From Streptomyces sp. JH34 (GTDB lineage: Bacteria; Actinomycetota; Actinomycetes; Streptomycetales; Streptomycetaceae): a DNA stretch of 64,000 bases. A program made the position numbers and the translations under genes. Within the stretch, counting starts at the first letter, position 1. Each line of letters starts with the position of its first letter. The DNA lies in contig NZ_JAJSOO010000001.1 in assembly GCF_029428875.1 (NCBI RefSeq), forward strand, positions 1,364,001 through 1,428,000, given 5' to 3'. Shown in pieces: positions 1 to 8,847 of this stretch. Under the pieces are notes generated by a model. It saw nothing but the letters and a program-made list of their open reading frames with translations. It was not told the DNA's origin and ran no database searches.

Positions 1-511
1 GCCGGCTCTACCTGCCCGAGCGTTCCTGGAGCACCGATCCCGAGCGCCGCGAACTCGCCTTCCACCTGTGCTGGTCACCCACCACCGCGACGCTGGCCGA
101 ACTCGTGCGCGTCGCCGGTGTCCGCTGGAGCATCGAGGAGTGTTTCCAGGCCGCCAAGAGCCATGTCGGCTCGACCACTATCAGGTCAGGCACTGGACAT
201 CGTGGCACCGGCACATCACCCTCGCCATGCTCGCCCTGGCCTTCCTGACCGCCGTCGCCGCCGACGCGGCCCCCGGCCGACCCGCCGACCGGAACTTCCC
301 GACTCAGGACAGCGACCCGATCTCCCTGACCGTCCCCGAAATCCGCCATCTGCTCACCGCGGTCTTCGCCCCGCCGGCCGCGACCGCAGCCAGGCTGCTG
401 CACTGGTCCATCTGGCGCAGACGCCACCAGGCAACAGCCCGGCGCAGCCACTACCAACGGCGGTCTCTCGACGAACCTGCTGGAGGCCACGAAACCAGAC
501 TGGAGTACTAG
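1..511 (+). pseudogene. IS701-type transposase, 3' remnant with frameshift
   Basis: This is the C-terminal part of a DDE transposase; its 5' part lies outside the window. Reading from base 3 gives a typical IS701-family tail, including the region around the last catalytic acidic residue ([15 protein letters not shown]). The homologous continuation (LDHYQVRHW, then [16 protein letters not shown]) is in another frame that ends at a TAG at 509-511. The switch falls near 168-172, where one C appears to be missing (GTCGGCTCGAC instead of GTCGGCCTCGAC). The product would be truncated, so the copy is inactive unless this is a sequencing error. The right end of the element must lie in 512-559, but I could not identify its terminal inverted repeat. 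Confidence 0.75.
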
Positions 512-559
512 CCGGGGCCGGGGCCGCCCGTCCGTACCCGCCAGCCCGCCGCGTGACGC

Positions 560-1147
560 TCAGGCGGCGGCGACCGGGCGCGGATCCCTGCCGCTGAGGG
601 CCAGAGCACGCTCGAAGTCGGACGCCTCGGCGGGCGGGACCACCTCACCGGCGAAGCCTTCGTACTGCCGGTAGAGCTCGGCTGTCCCCTCGACCGACTC
701 CAGGAGGAAGGCCGCCGCCGGGCCGGAGAGCCGGAATTCCTGGGACGTGGCACGGGCCACGTCCCAGCCGTGCAGCGCGGTCTCCATGACGAGCATCCTG
801 GCGATGTCCGGAGCGGGGGTGGAGCCGTGCCCCGTGTCGATGGTTCCTTCCCAGACCGCGGGGTCGGACCAGGCGGCGACCGCCCGGTCCAACTGGGCGG
901 CGTAGCGCTCCGGCCAGTCGGCGTCGGCCGTGAAGTCACGGGCCGTCAGCTCGTCGGGGATCGGAGTGCGCAGGGCCCGGTGCTCCAGCCCGTGCGCGCT
1001 GTACAGCACCCAGTGGTTGATCAGTTCCCGCAGGTCCCAGTCGTGGCAGGGTGTCGTCGTGGAGACAGGTGGCGTGGCCCCTGCGCCCCGGGCGATCCCT
1101 GCGGATTCGGCCGCACACTCGGCCATGTGTTCGTACGCGTTCTTCAT
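560..1147 (-). CDS. TIGR03086-type metal-binding protein (MDMPI/DinB-like)
   Basis: A 195-residue cytoplasmic protein of the mycothiol-dependent maleylpyruvate isomerase N-terminal (DinB-like four-helix) superfamily. Helix motifs carrying the likely metal-binding histidines are visible: PCHDWDLRELINHW near residues 33-46 and METALHGWDVARA near 121-133 (H126). Length and motif order fit the family, which is common in Streptomyces. Members may be thiol transferases, but the substrate here is unknown. The ATG at 1147 has no Shine-Dalgarno; a CACGAT -10-like element ends 6 nt upstream, suggesting a leaderless message. It is a single gene, convergent with the transposase remnant. Confidence 0.8.
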   Translation of the reverse strand: MKNAYEHMAECAAESAGIARGAGATPPVSTTTPCHDWDLRELINHWVLYSAHGLEHRALRTPIPDELTARDFTADADWPERYAAQLDRAVAAWSDPAVWEGTIDTGHGSTPAPDIARMLVMETALHGWDVARATSQEFRLSGPAAAFLLESVEGTAELYRQYEGFAGEVVPPAEASDFERALALSGRDPRPVAAA

Positions 1148-1153
1148 GGACCC

Positions 1154-1159
1154 ATCGTG
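1154..1159 (-). promoter_or_regulatory. -10 element for a predicted leaderless gene
   Basis: CACGAT (minus strand) followed by 6 nt and then the ATG at 1147. The A at position 2 and T at position 6 fit the vegetative -10 consensus. No Shine-Dalgarno is present. This is inference from spacing. Confidence 0.45.
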
Positions 1160-1213
1160 CGCTCTGCCCGGACGGCCGGTCTTGAAGAAATGCGACAGCG
1201 GGAGCGCGGGTGA

Positions 1214-2215
1214 TCAGGAAGCCGCGTCGACCAGGGCGGTGAGCTCGGCCGGTGTCATCGAGCCGGCGGCGCGGCGCTCCCGGGCGAAGGCGTTCACGGT
1301 GCGCCGCAGCACGTCGTTCACGGGGGTCGGGATGCCGTGCAGCCGGCCGAGGAGGACGATCTCGCCGTTGAGGTAGTCGGCCTCGATGGTGCCGGTGGCA
1401 CGGGTGAGGCTCTGCCAGGACGATCCGCCGCTCCGCTCGGAGCCGTCGAACGGGTCGAAGCGGATCCTGCCGCTGCGGGCGGCGTCCTGCTCCTCGCTCC
1501 CCACGGCTTCGATCCCGGCAGCCGCGAGCACCGCTCGCCCTTCCGCCCGGGCCCGTTCGAACAGGGCGAACGCCTCGGGGCCGGCGAGTACCCCGGTGGC
1601 CGCCTCGATCGCGTTGGCGAGGTTGGAGAGCAGCTTCGCGTACTTCCAGCGCATCACGTCGGGGACGACGGGAGCCTCCAGCTTCGCCTTCTCCCAGTCC
1701 GCGGCGATCGCCCGCACGGTGTCGTCGGTCCCGGACGGGTAACGGCCGAGGTGCAGGATGCCGGTGAGCGGGGCGCCGGCGGCGACGACCCGGCCCGCCT
1801 CCACGAAGCCGGCGGGGAGGTAGACGCAGCAGCCGTAGACCCGGCTGAACCGGCGCAGGGCCAGGCGTTCGCTCTCGACCCCGTTCTGCGCGCAGACCAG
1901 GGGGAGCCGCTCCCCCGCCGTCCCGCCGCCCGCCACCGGCCTGGCGCTCCAGGCGTCGAGCGCCGCGACGGCGTCCTGTGTCTTGACGGCGAGTACGAGG
2001 ACGTCGTCCGCCTCGAGTTCCAGTGCCGACGGGCCGTCGACGACGGGGAGGCGGTGGGTGCGGGTGCCGTCCGGTGTGGTGAGGCTCAGCCCGTTCTCAC
2101 GCAGAGCCGTGTACTGCGCTCCTCGGGCGACCAGCACCACCTGGTGGCCCGCCTCGGCCAGTCGTCCGCCTATAGCGCCGCCCACGGCGCCCGTTCCCAC
2201 GATGATGTAGCGCAT
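1214..2215 (-). CDS. 2-dehydropantoate 2-reductase family protein
   Basis: A 333-residue NADP-dependent reductase of the PanE/ApbA family, which converts ketopantoate to pantoate in the pantothenate/CoA pathway. The N-terminus has the Rossmann nucleotide-binding motif IVGTGAVGGAIGGRLAEAG (residues 4-22). A C-terminal helical ApbA_C domain follows, with the conserved K-x-L-x-N region (KYAKLLSNLANAIEA). I chose the ATG at 2215 because the Rossmann strand follows at once; an upstream in-frame start would add a low-complexity basic extension. Actinomycetes carry several such paralogues acting on other 2-oxo acids, so the true panE role is not assured. Confidence 0.8.
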   Translation of the reverse strand: MRYIIVGTGAVGGAIGGRLAEAGHQVVLVARGAQYTALRENGLSLTTPDGTRTHRLPVVDGPSALELEADDVLVLAVKTQDAVAALDAWSARPVAGGGTAGERLPLVCAQNGVESERLALRRFSRVYGCCVYLPAGFVEAGRVVAAGAPLTGILHLGRYPSGTDDTVRAIAADWEKAKLEAPVVPDVMRWKYAKLLSNLANAIEAATGVLAGPEAFALFERARAEGRAVLAAAGIEAVGSEEQDAARSGRIRFDPFDGSERSGGSSWQSLTRATGTIEADYLNGEIVLLGRLHGIPTPVNDVLRRTVNAFARERRAAGSMTPAELTALVDAAS

Positions 2216-2264
2216 GCCCGCGAGCCTCGCACGGCGCCCGCCCGCGCGGGAAGCGGGCACGGCA

Positions 2265-2293
2265 ACGGGCCGCGCTCGGGGAGCGCGGCCCGT
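2265..2293 (-). terminator. Hairpin terminator after the S1 protease gene
   Basis: Perfect 13-bp inverted repeat (ACGGGCCGCGCTC / GAGCGCGGCCCGT) with a 3-nt GGG loop, 17 nt beyond the protease stop. There is no T-tract, as is usual in Streptomyces. Confidence 0.7.
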
Positions 2294-2310
2294 CGACGGT
2301 GCGTGAGGTC

Positions 2311-3225
2311 TTAGAAGACGCTGACGCCGTAGGCGTTCAGCGCCTCGACGACGGGCTGGAAGAACGTGGTGCCGCCGGAGGAGCAGTTACCGCTGCCGCC
2401 CGAGGTGAGGCCCAGCGCCGTGGAGCCGGAGAAGAGCGAACCACCGCTGTCGCCGGGCTCGGCGCAGACGTTGGTCTGGATCATGCCGTACACGACGTCA
2501 CCGCCGCCGTAGTTCACCGTCGCGTTGAGACCGGTGACGGTGCCGCTGTGGACGCCGGTGGTGGAGCCGCTGCGCTTGACGGACTGACCGACGCTGGGGT
2601 TCGCGGCGGAGGTGATGTCCTGGTAGCTGCCGTTGTAGAGGTAGACCCTGCCGTCCGCGGCCGCGGAGTTGGAGTGGCGGATCAGCCCGTAGTCGTTCGT
2701 CGGGAAGCTGGATCCGGCCCTCGTGCCGAGCGTGGTGGTCTGGCCGGAGTTGGTGTACCAGGTGCTGCCTATCTCGGTGCAGTGCCCGGCGGTCAGCGCG
2801 TAGTAGGTGCTGCCGCTGCGGACGTTGAAGCCGAGGGAGCAGCGTCCGCCGCCGGCGTAGATGGCCTGTCCGCCGGCGATGAGCTTGTTGAACGTGCCCG
2901 GGGTCCGCTTGATGTCGGCCTTGGCACCGGAGTCGGTGACGGACTTCTTGATCGTGGCGATCTCGGCGGCCGTGACGGTGCTGTCGACGGTCACGACGAC
3001 CTTGCCGGTGCTCGCCTCGGTGTACCAGGCGGTGCCCGCGATGTCGGCGGTGCCGACGGCCGAACTGGCCTCGACGAGCTCGGCCTTCGTCACGGTGTCC
3101 GGCGCGGCCTGGGCGACCGCGGTCGGAGCGGCAAGCGCCACGGCGGTGACCAGACCCGAGGTGGCGGCGATGAGGCGAGCACGTCTGGAGATCGAGCCGA
3201 GGGGAGCGAAGCGCTTGAAGGTCAC
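2311..3225 (-). CDS. Streptogrisin-type secreted serine protease (S1 family)
   Basis: A 304-residue precursor of a chymotrypsin-fold extracellular protease, close in size to streptogrisins A/B. Residues 1-40 form a signal peptide (arginines, hydrophobic core, AQA-A cleavage site). Residues 41-115 are the alpha-lytic-type propeptide that assists folding, and the mature enzyme probably begins at IAGG (about 116). The catalytic triad is H148 (TAGHC), D178 (NDYG) and S260 (GDSGGS). Two disulfides are expected, C129-C149 and C254-C281. The start is the GTG at 3225, preceded by GGAGG at optimal spacing. A strong hairpin follows the stop, and the gene is monocistronic. Confidence 0.93.
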   Translation of the reverse strand: MTFKRFAPLGSISRRARLIAATSGLVTAVALAAPTAVAQAAPDTVTKAELVEASSAVGTADIAGTAWYTEASTGKVVVTVDSTVTAAEIATIKKSVTDSGAKADIKRTPGTFNKLIAGGQAIYAGGGRCSLGFNVRSGSTYYALTAGHCTEIGSTWYTNSGQTTTLGTRAGSSFPTNDYGLIRHSNSAAADGRVYLYNGSYQDITSAANPSVGQSVKRSGSTTGVHSGTVTGLNATVNYGGGDVVYGMIQTNVCAEPGDSGGSLFSGSTALGLTSGGSGNCSSGGTTFFQPVVEALNAYGVSVF

Positions 3226-3774
3226 AGGATCCTCCGTATTTGGGGGGTGTCCGGTCCGCTGGGTGGGCGAACCGGGCGTACGGCTGTCCGCGACCGGGGT
3301 TCTGGTCGTGGACCTGCCAACCGCACGCCTCGAATCCTTGACTCCGCTTGAGCCCGTGGCAAGGTCGCCTTCCGGACCCGTGGCGGAGAACGGACCGTGA
3401 ACTCCGCTATGCGTGCGGGTGGCCTCCGAACGCGGGCGTCCGCTCACCGAACGGAGCGGGTCTGCGAATTGCAGCAAAGCGTGAAGCGGGCGGAGGACAT
3501 CGGCTCCTGTCTACGCGCATCGCGTTCACACACGCCGCAGTCGCCCGGAAAGGGGTCGCCGGAGAGCGCCTCCGGCCCGGACCGGGGCTCTCGGCACCCC
3601 GCCCGTTCAGGCGCTTTACCAGCGTTTTGCCCGGGCACTCCAGTTGGCCGGAATTAGCCCTTCCGGCGGGAACCGGCCGGACCCGGCGCACAGATGAGAC
3701 CGGGGCGGCACTCTTGCGACGCCGCTCCGGTGTGTGCTGCGGGATGGAGCCGGGATGCCGACGGGGCCGCCGGC
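3226..3774. other. 549-bp intergenic region
   Basis: Separates the protease gene from the DUF4440 gene; both are transcribed leftward. Only the Shine-Dalgarno of the protease gene (next to 3225) is clear. Open frames crossing it have no recognisable protein features and no ribosome-binding site. I could not identify a convincing promoter or a long inverted repeat, but the regulatory region of the protease must lie here. Confidence 0.5.
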
Positions 3775-4158
3775 TCAGACCTCGGCGAACGGGTCGTCCA
3801 CGAAGGGCGTGGCCTGATGGAAGTAGAGCAGCCAGCCGTCGCCGGTCAGCCGCCACAGGGAACTGCGGTGGGAGCGCAGCCCCTTGGACTCCGTGTCGAA
3901 GGTGAGGTGCACCAGATCCGCGGCGAGCTGGTCGCCCCTCATCCTCGACGCGGTGAGCGGCCCGAGGGCCGGCGCGCCGGGATCCGTGAGCATGGCGATG
4001 ATCGTGTCCCGCTCCCAGAGCCGTCCACTGGTGCCGATCTCCCGGAAGTCGGGGTGCAGCAGGGTGGCGAGGATGTCCGCGGAGGCCCGTACCACGGGAT
4101 CGAGGAGGCGGAGCTCACCTTCGATGGCCGTGGCCACGGCGGGCGAGGGGTCAGTCAC
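3775..4158 (-). CDS. DUF4440 / NTF2-like protein
   Basis: A 127-residue small cytoplasmic protein of the SnoaL/NTF2-like fold, DUF4440 type. An N-terminal helix is followed by LLHPDFREIGTSGRLWERDTIIAML (about 38-62), the family hallmark, and then beta strands ending in SSLWRLTGDGWLLYFHQATPF. Related proteins bind small hydrophobic ligands or act as minor enzymes; no catalytic role can be assigned. Its start lies 8 nt inside the end of the upstream DUF1697 gene, so the two are translationally coupled and form an operon. Confidence 0.8.
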   Translation of the reverse strand: MTDPSPAVATAIEGELRLLDPVVRASADILATLLHPDFREIGTSGRLWERDTIIAMLTDPGAPALGPLTASRMRGDQLAADLVHLTFDTESKGLRSHRSSLWRLTGDGWLLYFHQATPFVDDPFAEV

Positions 4159-4699
4159 GCGTCATCTCCACAAGCTTGAGCACGGTGTTCCAGTTACGGC
4201 TGGTGGCGACGAGGCCCCGGGTGACGGCCGGCCGGCCGAGCGCCACCGCCAGGCGGGAACGCCCGAGTCCGTCGGGCGCGTACAGATACAGGGCGCGGTC
4301 GCCCAGCCGGAACTCTTCGGGACGGAAGGTGTCTGTGTCGACCGAGGCGAACCGTGAGGCCTCGACGGCCTGGTCGAAGTAGGTGACGTGCAGCTGCTTG
4401 CCCTCGAGCTCGGCGGCCGGGAACGGACAGGCGTCGGCCACGCCCGCGAGGTAGTCACCCGGGCGGACGAGACAGTCGACCGGAAAGCCGAACCGCTCCC
4501 GGATCGCCCGCTCCAGCCCGGCGCCGAGGGCGTTCTCGTCGTCCGAAGCGCTGCGGAAGACGGCGTTGCCGCTCTGCAGGTACGTGGCGACGTCCTCGTG
4601 CCCCAGCTCCCCCAGCAGCGTGCGTAGCTCCGCCATCGGGACCCGGCGGTGGCCGCTGACGTTGATCCCCCGCAGCAGCGCCGCGTACATCGTGCCCAT
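4151..4699 (-). CDS. DUF1697 family protein
   Basis: A 182-residue cytoplasmic protein of the DUF1697 family (YyaB-like), function unknown. The family signature is at the N-terminus: YAALLRGINVSGHRRVPMAELRTLL, then VATYLQSGNAVF near residues 38-49. The length is typical. The ATG at 4699 is preceded by TAGGGT ending 6 nt upstream, suggesting a leaderless message, although the purine run GGGGGA just before the ATG could also act as a weak ribosome-binding site. A second in-frame ATG lies 9 nt further in. It is the first gene of an operon with the DUF4440 gene, overlapping it by 8 nt. Confidence 0.85.
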   Translation of the reverse strand: MGTMYAALLRGINVSGHRRVPMAELRTLLGELGHEDVATYLQSGNAVFRSASDDENALGAGLERAIRERFGFPVDCLVRPGDYLAGVADACPFPAAELEGKQLHVTYFDQAVEASRFASVDTDTFRPEEFRLGDRALYLYAPDGLGRSRLAVALGRPAVTRGLVATSRNWNTVLKLVEMTRD

Positions 4700-4705
4700 T
4701 CCCCC

Positions 4706-4711
4706 ACCCTA
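4706..4711 (-). promoter_or_regulatory. -10 element of the DUF1697 operon
   Basis: TAGGGT on the minus strand, 6 nt before the ATG at 4699. It fits the TANNNT consensus and a leaderless start. Confidence 0.5.
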
Positions 4712-4730
4712 GAGCTTCCCACCGGCAGAG

Positions 4731-4765
4731 GGCCGCCGCGCCCCGTGGGGGAGGGCGCGGCGGCC
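4731..4765 (-). terminator. Hairpin terminator after the subtilisin gene
   Basis: Perfect 13-bp inverted repeat (GGCCGCCGCGCCC / GGGCGCGGCGGCC) with a 9-nt loop, starting 30 nt beyond the stop of the S8 protease. GC-rich and lacking a T-run. Confidence 0.7.
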
Positions 4766-4794
4766 GCCTGCTCGTATCGCCCGATCCGTCCGGG

Positions 4795-5997
4795 CTACTC
4801 CACGATCTTCAGGAGCTTGTTCGCCGTGCCCTCGGTCGCGTTGGAGACGGCGTCCGGGGTGGCCCCCTCGGTGAGCGCCGTGGCGACCTCCTCAGGGGTG
4901 GCGTCGGGGTGTCCGCCGAGATAGACGGCCGCGGCGCCGACGACGTGCGGGGTGGCCATGGACGTACCGGAGATGGTGTTCGTGGCGTCGTCGCTGTCGT
5001 TCCACGCCGACGTGATGTCCGAGCCGGGGGCGTAGACGTCCACGACCGAGCCGAAGTTGGAGAACGACGACTGCTCGTCGTCCTTCGTGGACGAGGCGAC
5101 CGTGATGGCCTCGGGGACGCGGGAGGGGGAGCCCTCGCCCGCGTCGCTCGACTCGTTGCCCGCGGCGACCGCGAAGGTCACGCCGGAGGCGATGGCCTTC
5201 TGCACCGCGGCGTCGAGCGCCGGGTCGGCGCCCCCGCCCAGGCTCATGTTGGCGACGGACGGGCCCTCGTGGTTCGCGGTGACCCAGTCGATGCCCGCCA
5301 CGACCTGCTCGGTGGTGCCCGAACCGGCGTCGTCCAGGACCCGGACGGCCACGATCTTCGCCTTCTTGGCGACACCGTGGGCGGCACCGGCGATGGTCCC
5401 GGCCACGTGCGTGCCGTGCCCGTTGCCGTCGTCGGCGTCCTCGTCGTTGTCCACGGCGTCGAAGCCGGAGGTGGCCCGGCCCTCGAAGTCCTTGTGGGTG
5501 ACGCGGACACCGGTGTCGATGACGTACGCCGTGACGTCCCCGCCCGCGGCGTCCGGGTAGGTGTACGCGCCGTCACCGGCGGTCTCGGCCTGGTCGATCC
5601 GGTCCAGCCCCCATGACGGCGGGTTGTCCTGGGTGGCGTCGATGTGGAACTTCTTGTTCTGGACGACCTTGGAGACGGCGGGGTCGGCGGCGAGCCGCTT
5701 GGCCTCGGTCTCCGAAAGCCCGCTGGCCGAGAAGCCGTTGAGGGCCGACTTGTAGTTCCGCTGGAGCGTGCCGCCGTACTCCTTCGCCAGGCCGGCCTTG
5801 TCGGCCTTCTGGTCCAGCATCACGATGTAGCTGCCGGAGACGGCGGTCGCCGCGTCCGCGCCGTAGACGATGCCCGTGGCGGGCGCCGGAGCGGCTCCGG
5901 CGAACGGGGTGGCGAGCAGGGTGACACCGGCGGCCGCTGCCACGGCGGTTATCGAGGCGGTGAGCTTGACCGAGCGCGCGCGCTTGTGAATTGCCAT
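4795..5997 (-). CDS. Secreted subtilisin-like serine protease (S8)
   Basis: A 400-residue precursor of a secreted subtilase. Residues 1-36 form a signal peptide (KRAR, hydrophobic core, AGA-A). Residues about 54-121 are an I9 inhibitor propeptide (SGSYIVMLDQ to VQNKKFHI). The catalytic domain follows, with D161 (VIDTGV), H194 (GHGTHVAGT), oxyanion N281 (AAGNES) and S346 (GTSMATPHV). The mature enzyme probably starts near QDNPPSWGLDRID. I chose the ATG at 5997, which has GAGGAGA upstream; an ATG seven codons earlier has no ribosome-binding site. Monocistronic, with a hairpin terminator. Confidence 0.93.
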   Translation of the reverse strand: MAIHKRARSVKLTASITAVAAAAGVTLLATPFAGAAPAPATGIVYGADAATAVSGSYIVMLDQKADKAGLAKEYGGTLQRNYKSALNGFSASGLSETEAKRLAADPAVSKVVQNKKFHIDATQDNPPSWGLDRIDQAETAGDGAYTYPDAAGGDVTAYVIDTGVRVTHKDFEGRATSGFDAVDNDEDADDGNGHGTHVAGTIAGAAHGVAKKAKIVAVRVLDDAGSGTTEQVVAGIDWVTANHEGPSVANMSLGGGADPALDAAVQKAIASGVTFAVAAGNESSDAGEGSPSRVPEAITVASSTKDDEQSSFSNFGSVVDVYAPGSDITSAWNDSDDATNTISGTSMATPHVVGAAAVYLGGHPDATPEEVATALTEGATPDAVSNATEGTANKLLKIVE

Positions 5998-6284
5998 GAA
6001 GAGGGGTCTCCTCGTCATTCTTTGTGGGGGGATTGGCCCTCGGCCGGAAAATCTCCGGGGGCTGGTTCGAAACACTGCTCGATTGACGCGCCCAGATCAA
6101 GGCCTTCATGTAGCCGTCACGCACTCGGCAAGCTTTCGCCACAGAAAACCTGCGCACTCCTGCCCGTTCAGGACAAACCGCCGGCCGGCTCCCGATCACA
6201 GGAATGTGCTCACGTTCCGTACGAGTGAACTCGACGTGGAGGCAGTCCGCAGCCGGAACGGCTCGGGGACGGCGAAGGGCCCGC

Positions 6285-7478
6285 TCAGGCGGGCAGTTCG
6301 GCCTCGATGAGATCGGCGGCCCGTCCGGTCCCGCCCTCGTCCGCCATCCGCTCCTGGATCCGGGCCAGCCGCGCCGCCACGCCGGGATCGTCCACCAGGG
6401 CGAGGACGGCGGCGCGCAGGGACGCGGCGTCCGCCTCCTCCTTCGGCAGGTGCCGGGCGACTCCGAGGGACTGGAGCACGTCCGCGTTGCCGAACTGGTC
6501 GACGGCCTGCGGGACCGCGACCATCGGGGTGCCGGTGGCGAGTCCCTCCTGGCTGCCGCCGGCTCCCGCGTGGGTGACGAAGGCGTCCGCCTGCTTCAAC
6601 ACGGACAGTTGCGGGACCCAGGAGTGCACCTCGATGTTCGGCGGTACGTGCCCCAGTTCCGCCGGGTCGACCTGTGCGCCGGTCTGCAGCACCACGTGCC
6701 AGCCCGGGAGGCCGCCGAAGGCCTCGACGCACTCGCGGTAGAACGCGGGCTCATTCGTGAACGACGACCCGAGGGAGACCAGCAGGACCCTCTCCGCGTC
6801 GGCCGGCCGCCTCCACTCGCCCTGATCGGCCCGCTCGCCCTGGCAGGCGCCGACGAAGGTGAACCTCTCGTGGTCCACCCGGTCGGCGTTCGGCTGGAGC
6901 GCCTCCGGGATCAGCACCAGGCCGCGGCGGGGCCGGGCGACGAAGTCGTCGGACGAGAGGTCGCCCAGGCCGTTGGCGGCGAGCCAGTCCGCGAAGCGCG
7001 CGTAGTAGCGACGCCCCCGGTCGGTCTGCTTGAGTCCGGCGGTCGCGGGCTCCTCCACCTCCTCCGCGTACCCCTCCCAGGGCACCAGGTTGGGCCAGAG
7101 CTGGATGGCGGGCACGCCCCACCGGTGGGCGAGCACCCGGGCGGGATACGAGGCGATGTCGTGCAGGACGAGGTCCGGCTCGTCGCCCTCGAATGCCGCG
7201 GCCAGCTGCGGGAGGGCCTGCACGGCGTCGTCGAGGAACGGCTCGAGGTGGTCGATGAGTTCGGTGCCCCAGTCCTCGGGCGCGGTGGGCAGCACCGAGG
7301 TGTGGACCACCGGCTCGGCTCCGGTGGCCGCGACCTTCTCGGCGAAGGAGGCGGGGACGGCGTAGCTGACGCGGTGACCACGGACGACGAGTTCCCGGAT
7401 CACTTCGAGACTCGGGTTCACGTGCCCGTGGGCGGCGATGGAGAACATGGCGATGTGGGCGCGCGGTGGCGTTGTCAT
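6285..7478 (-). CDS. mgt: Macrolide-type UDP-glycosyltransferase (GT1, OleD/Mgt-like)
   Basis: A 397-residue GT-B glycosyltransferase of the MGT/OleD group, whose characterised members glucosylate macrolides and other hydroxylated acceptors and so inactivate them. The N-terminal acceptor domain begins [16 protein letters not shown], which includes the catalytic His region. The C-terminal donor domain has the nucleotide-sugar motif from [19 protein letters not shown] through [18 protein letters not shown] to DQFGNA (about 288-335). The length is typical. The start codon lies directly behind a palindromic operator and a TAGCTT -10 element, with no Shine-Dalgarno, so expression is probably repressor-controlled and the message leaderless. 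The acceptor cannot be told from sequence. Confidence 0.85.
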   Translation of the reverse strand: MTTPPRAHIAMFSIAAHGHVNPSLEVIRELVVRGHRVSYAVPASFAEKVAATGAEPVVHTSVLPTAPEDWGTELIDHLEPFLDDAVQALPQLAAAFEGDEPDLVLHDIASYPARVLAHRWGVPAIQLWPNLVPWEGYAEEVEEPATAGLKQTDRGRRYYARFADWLAANGLGDLSSDDFVARPRRGLVLIPEALQPNADRVDHERFTFVGACQGERADQGEWRRPADAERVLLVSLGSSFTNEPAFYRECVEAFGGLPGWHVVLQTGAQVDPAELGHVPPNIEVHSWVPQLSVLKQADAFVTHAGAGGSQEGLATGTPMVAVPQAVDQFGNADVLQSLGVARHLPKEEADAASLRAAVLALVDDPGVAARLARIQERMADEGGTGRAADLIEAELPA

Positions 7479-7484
7479 GCCATC

Positions 7485-7509
7485 AAGCTAAGCGAGACGA
7501 TACGTCTCG
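7485..7509 (-). promoter_or_regulatory. Glycosyltransferase promoter with palindromic operator
   Basis: On the minus strand, TAGCTT (7485-7490) ends 6 nt before the ATG at 7478. Immediately upstream is a perfect palindrome, CGAGACG-ATA-CGTCTCG (7493-7509), filling most of the -35/-10 spacer. A TGGACG -35 candidate sits 17 nt upstream of the -10. Repressor binding here would block RNA polymerase directly. The form is TetR-like, but no regulator gene is adjacent. Confidence 0.65.
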
Positions 7510-7542
7510 TCCAGTTGTTTTCGGCCGAGCCCCCGTCCGGAA

Positions 7543-8847
7543 TCAGCGCTGGTAGCGGGCCAGTACGCGGTTCCCGTCCTCGACCAGGCGTTTCTTCAGC
7601 TCCTCGGTGTCGATGGCCCCGCTGTAGTACTCCTGGAGCGCCGGCGTGGCGACCTTGTCCTTCCATTCGGGGTAACCGCGCACCGACTGCGCGGGGGCGG
7701 GGCGCAGCGCCCGGGCGAGCGCGGTGCCCGTGGCCCAGCCGTTCTCCGTCGCGTGCAGGGCGGGATCCGCCAGCGCCTCGGTGCCGGTCGGCAGCATCCA
7801 GTCACCCTTGGCGAGCCGCACCATGTTCGCGGGGCGCAGCAGGAAGTCGATGAACCGCACGGCCTCCTTCTTGTGCGGGCTGTCCTCGGCGACCGAGAGG
7901 GTCTGCGGGCTGACCCCCTGAGCGAGTCCTCCGCTGCCGGCCGGCGCGGGCAGCACCGTCCACTCGAAGCCCTCGGGGGCCTGCTCGACGACCTGCTGAC
8001 GGTAGGAGAAGCCCAGCGGGACCATGGCGTACTTTCCGCCGAAGAAGCCGGGGAGGGTGTCCGAACCTCCCATGCCGAGGGACGGACGGGCGGCGCTGCG
8101 GTCGGAGACGACCTGGTCCTGGACCGTGCCCGGCATGACCCGGTCGCCTTCGTCGAACCGGATCGTGACCTTTCCGTCGGCGCCGCGGTGGAAGAGCTGC
8201 CCACCGGAGGACAGGCCCAGGTTGAGGGTGACGGAGACCGGCTCCTTGAGCGGCCAGGCGACCCCGTACGTCCCCTTCTTCGTGAGCTTCCCGGTGATCT
8301 GCCGGAATTCCGGCCAGCTCCAGGGCTTGTCCGGGGTCGGGATCCGGACGCCGGAGGACTCGAGGATCTTCTTGTTGGCGATCAGGACCTTGGGTTCCTG
8401 GAGGAAGGGGACTCCGTAGACACCGTCGCCGAAGGTGGTGGTCGACCAGGACTGCTGCGGGATGTCCTCGGCCAGCCGGTCCGGCAGCAGGGTCCTCAGG
8501 TCGGCGAGGTAGCCGCCGTACGCGAAGTCCGCGAGGTCGTCGGAGGCGTCGTGGATGATGTCGGGCGCCTCGCCGCCCTCGAAGGAGGTGAGCAGCTGGT
8601 CGTGGACGTTGTCCCAGCTGCCCTGGACGTAGTCCACCTGGATGTCGGGGTGGGCCGCGTTCCATTCCCGCACGAGCCGCTTGTTGGCGTCGACGGACTC
8701 CTTCTGCCAGGCCAGCGACTGGAAGCTGAGCCGGATCACGCCGTCCGCGTCCGTGCCGCGGCCGTCGCCGCCCGAGCAGCCGGCCAGCAGGAGGGCGAGA
8801 GCGGCGACGGCCGCGGTGACCGGTGCGGGCAGGAGTCGGCGGCGCAT
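7543..8847 (-). CDS. Carbohydrate ABC transporter substrate-binding lipoprotein
   Basis: A 434-residue extracellular solute-binding protein of the MalE/UgpB class. The signal peptide ends in a lipobox (LALLLAGC, Cys near residue 22), so it is tethered to the outer face of the membrane. The body shows typical features: SFQSLAW near the mature start, VDYVQGSWDNVHDQLLTSFEGGEAPDIIH, and a late WMLPTGTEAL segment. The ATG at 8847 overlaps the stop of the upstream permease (TGATG), implying translational coupling. It is the last gene of a three-gene operon. The sugar is unknown; no sugar-hydrolase gene is in the operon. Confidence 0.9.
   Translation of the reverse strand: MRRRLLPAPVTAAVAALALLLAGCSGGDGRGTDADGVIRLSFQSLAWQKESVDANKRLVREWNAAHPDIQVDYVQGSWDNVHDQLLTSFEGGEAPDIIHDASDDLADFAYGGYLADLRTLLPDRLAEDIPQQSWSTTTFGDGVYGVPFLQEPKVLIANKKILESSGVRIPTPDKPWSWPEFRQITGKLTKKGTYGVAWPLKEPVSVTLNLGLSSGGQLFHRGADGKVTIRFDEGDRVMPGTVQDQVVSDRSAARPSLGMGGSDTLPGFFGGKYAMVPLGFSYRQQVVEQAPEGFEWTVLPAPAGSGGLAQGVSPQTLSVAEDSPHKKEAVRFIDFLLRPANMVRLAKGDWMLPTGTEALADPALHATENGWATGTALARALRPAPAQSVRGYPEWKDKVATPALQEYYSGAIDTEELKKRLVEDGNRVLARYQR

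Noticed and set aside
2299..3351. Long plus-strand open frame opposite the S1 protease gene
   Set aside because: Gly/Arg/Val-rich composition, no ribosome-binding site or family features; it mirrors the protease codons in a GC-rich genome.
3407..3856. Open frames in the 3226-3774 gap
   Set aside because: Arg/Pro-rich products, no Shine-Dalgarno, no recognisable motif; treated as noncoding.
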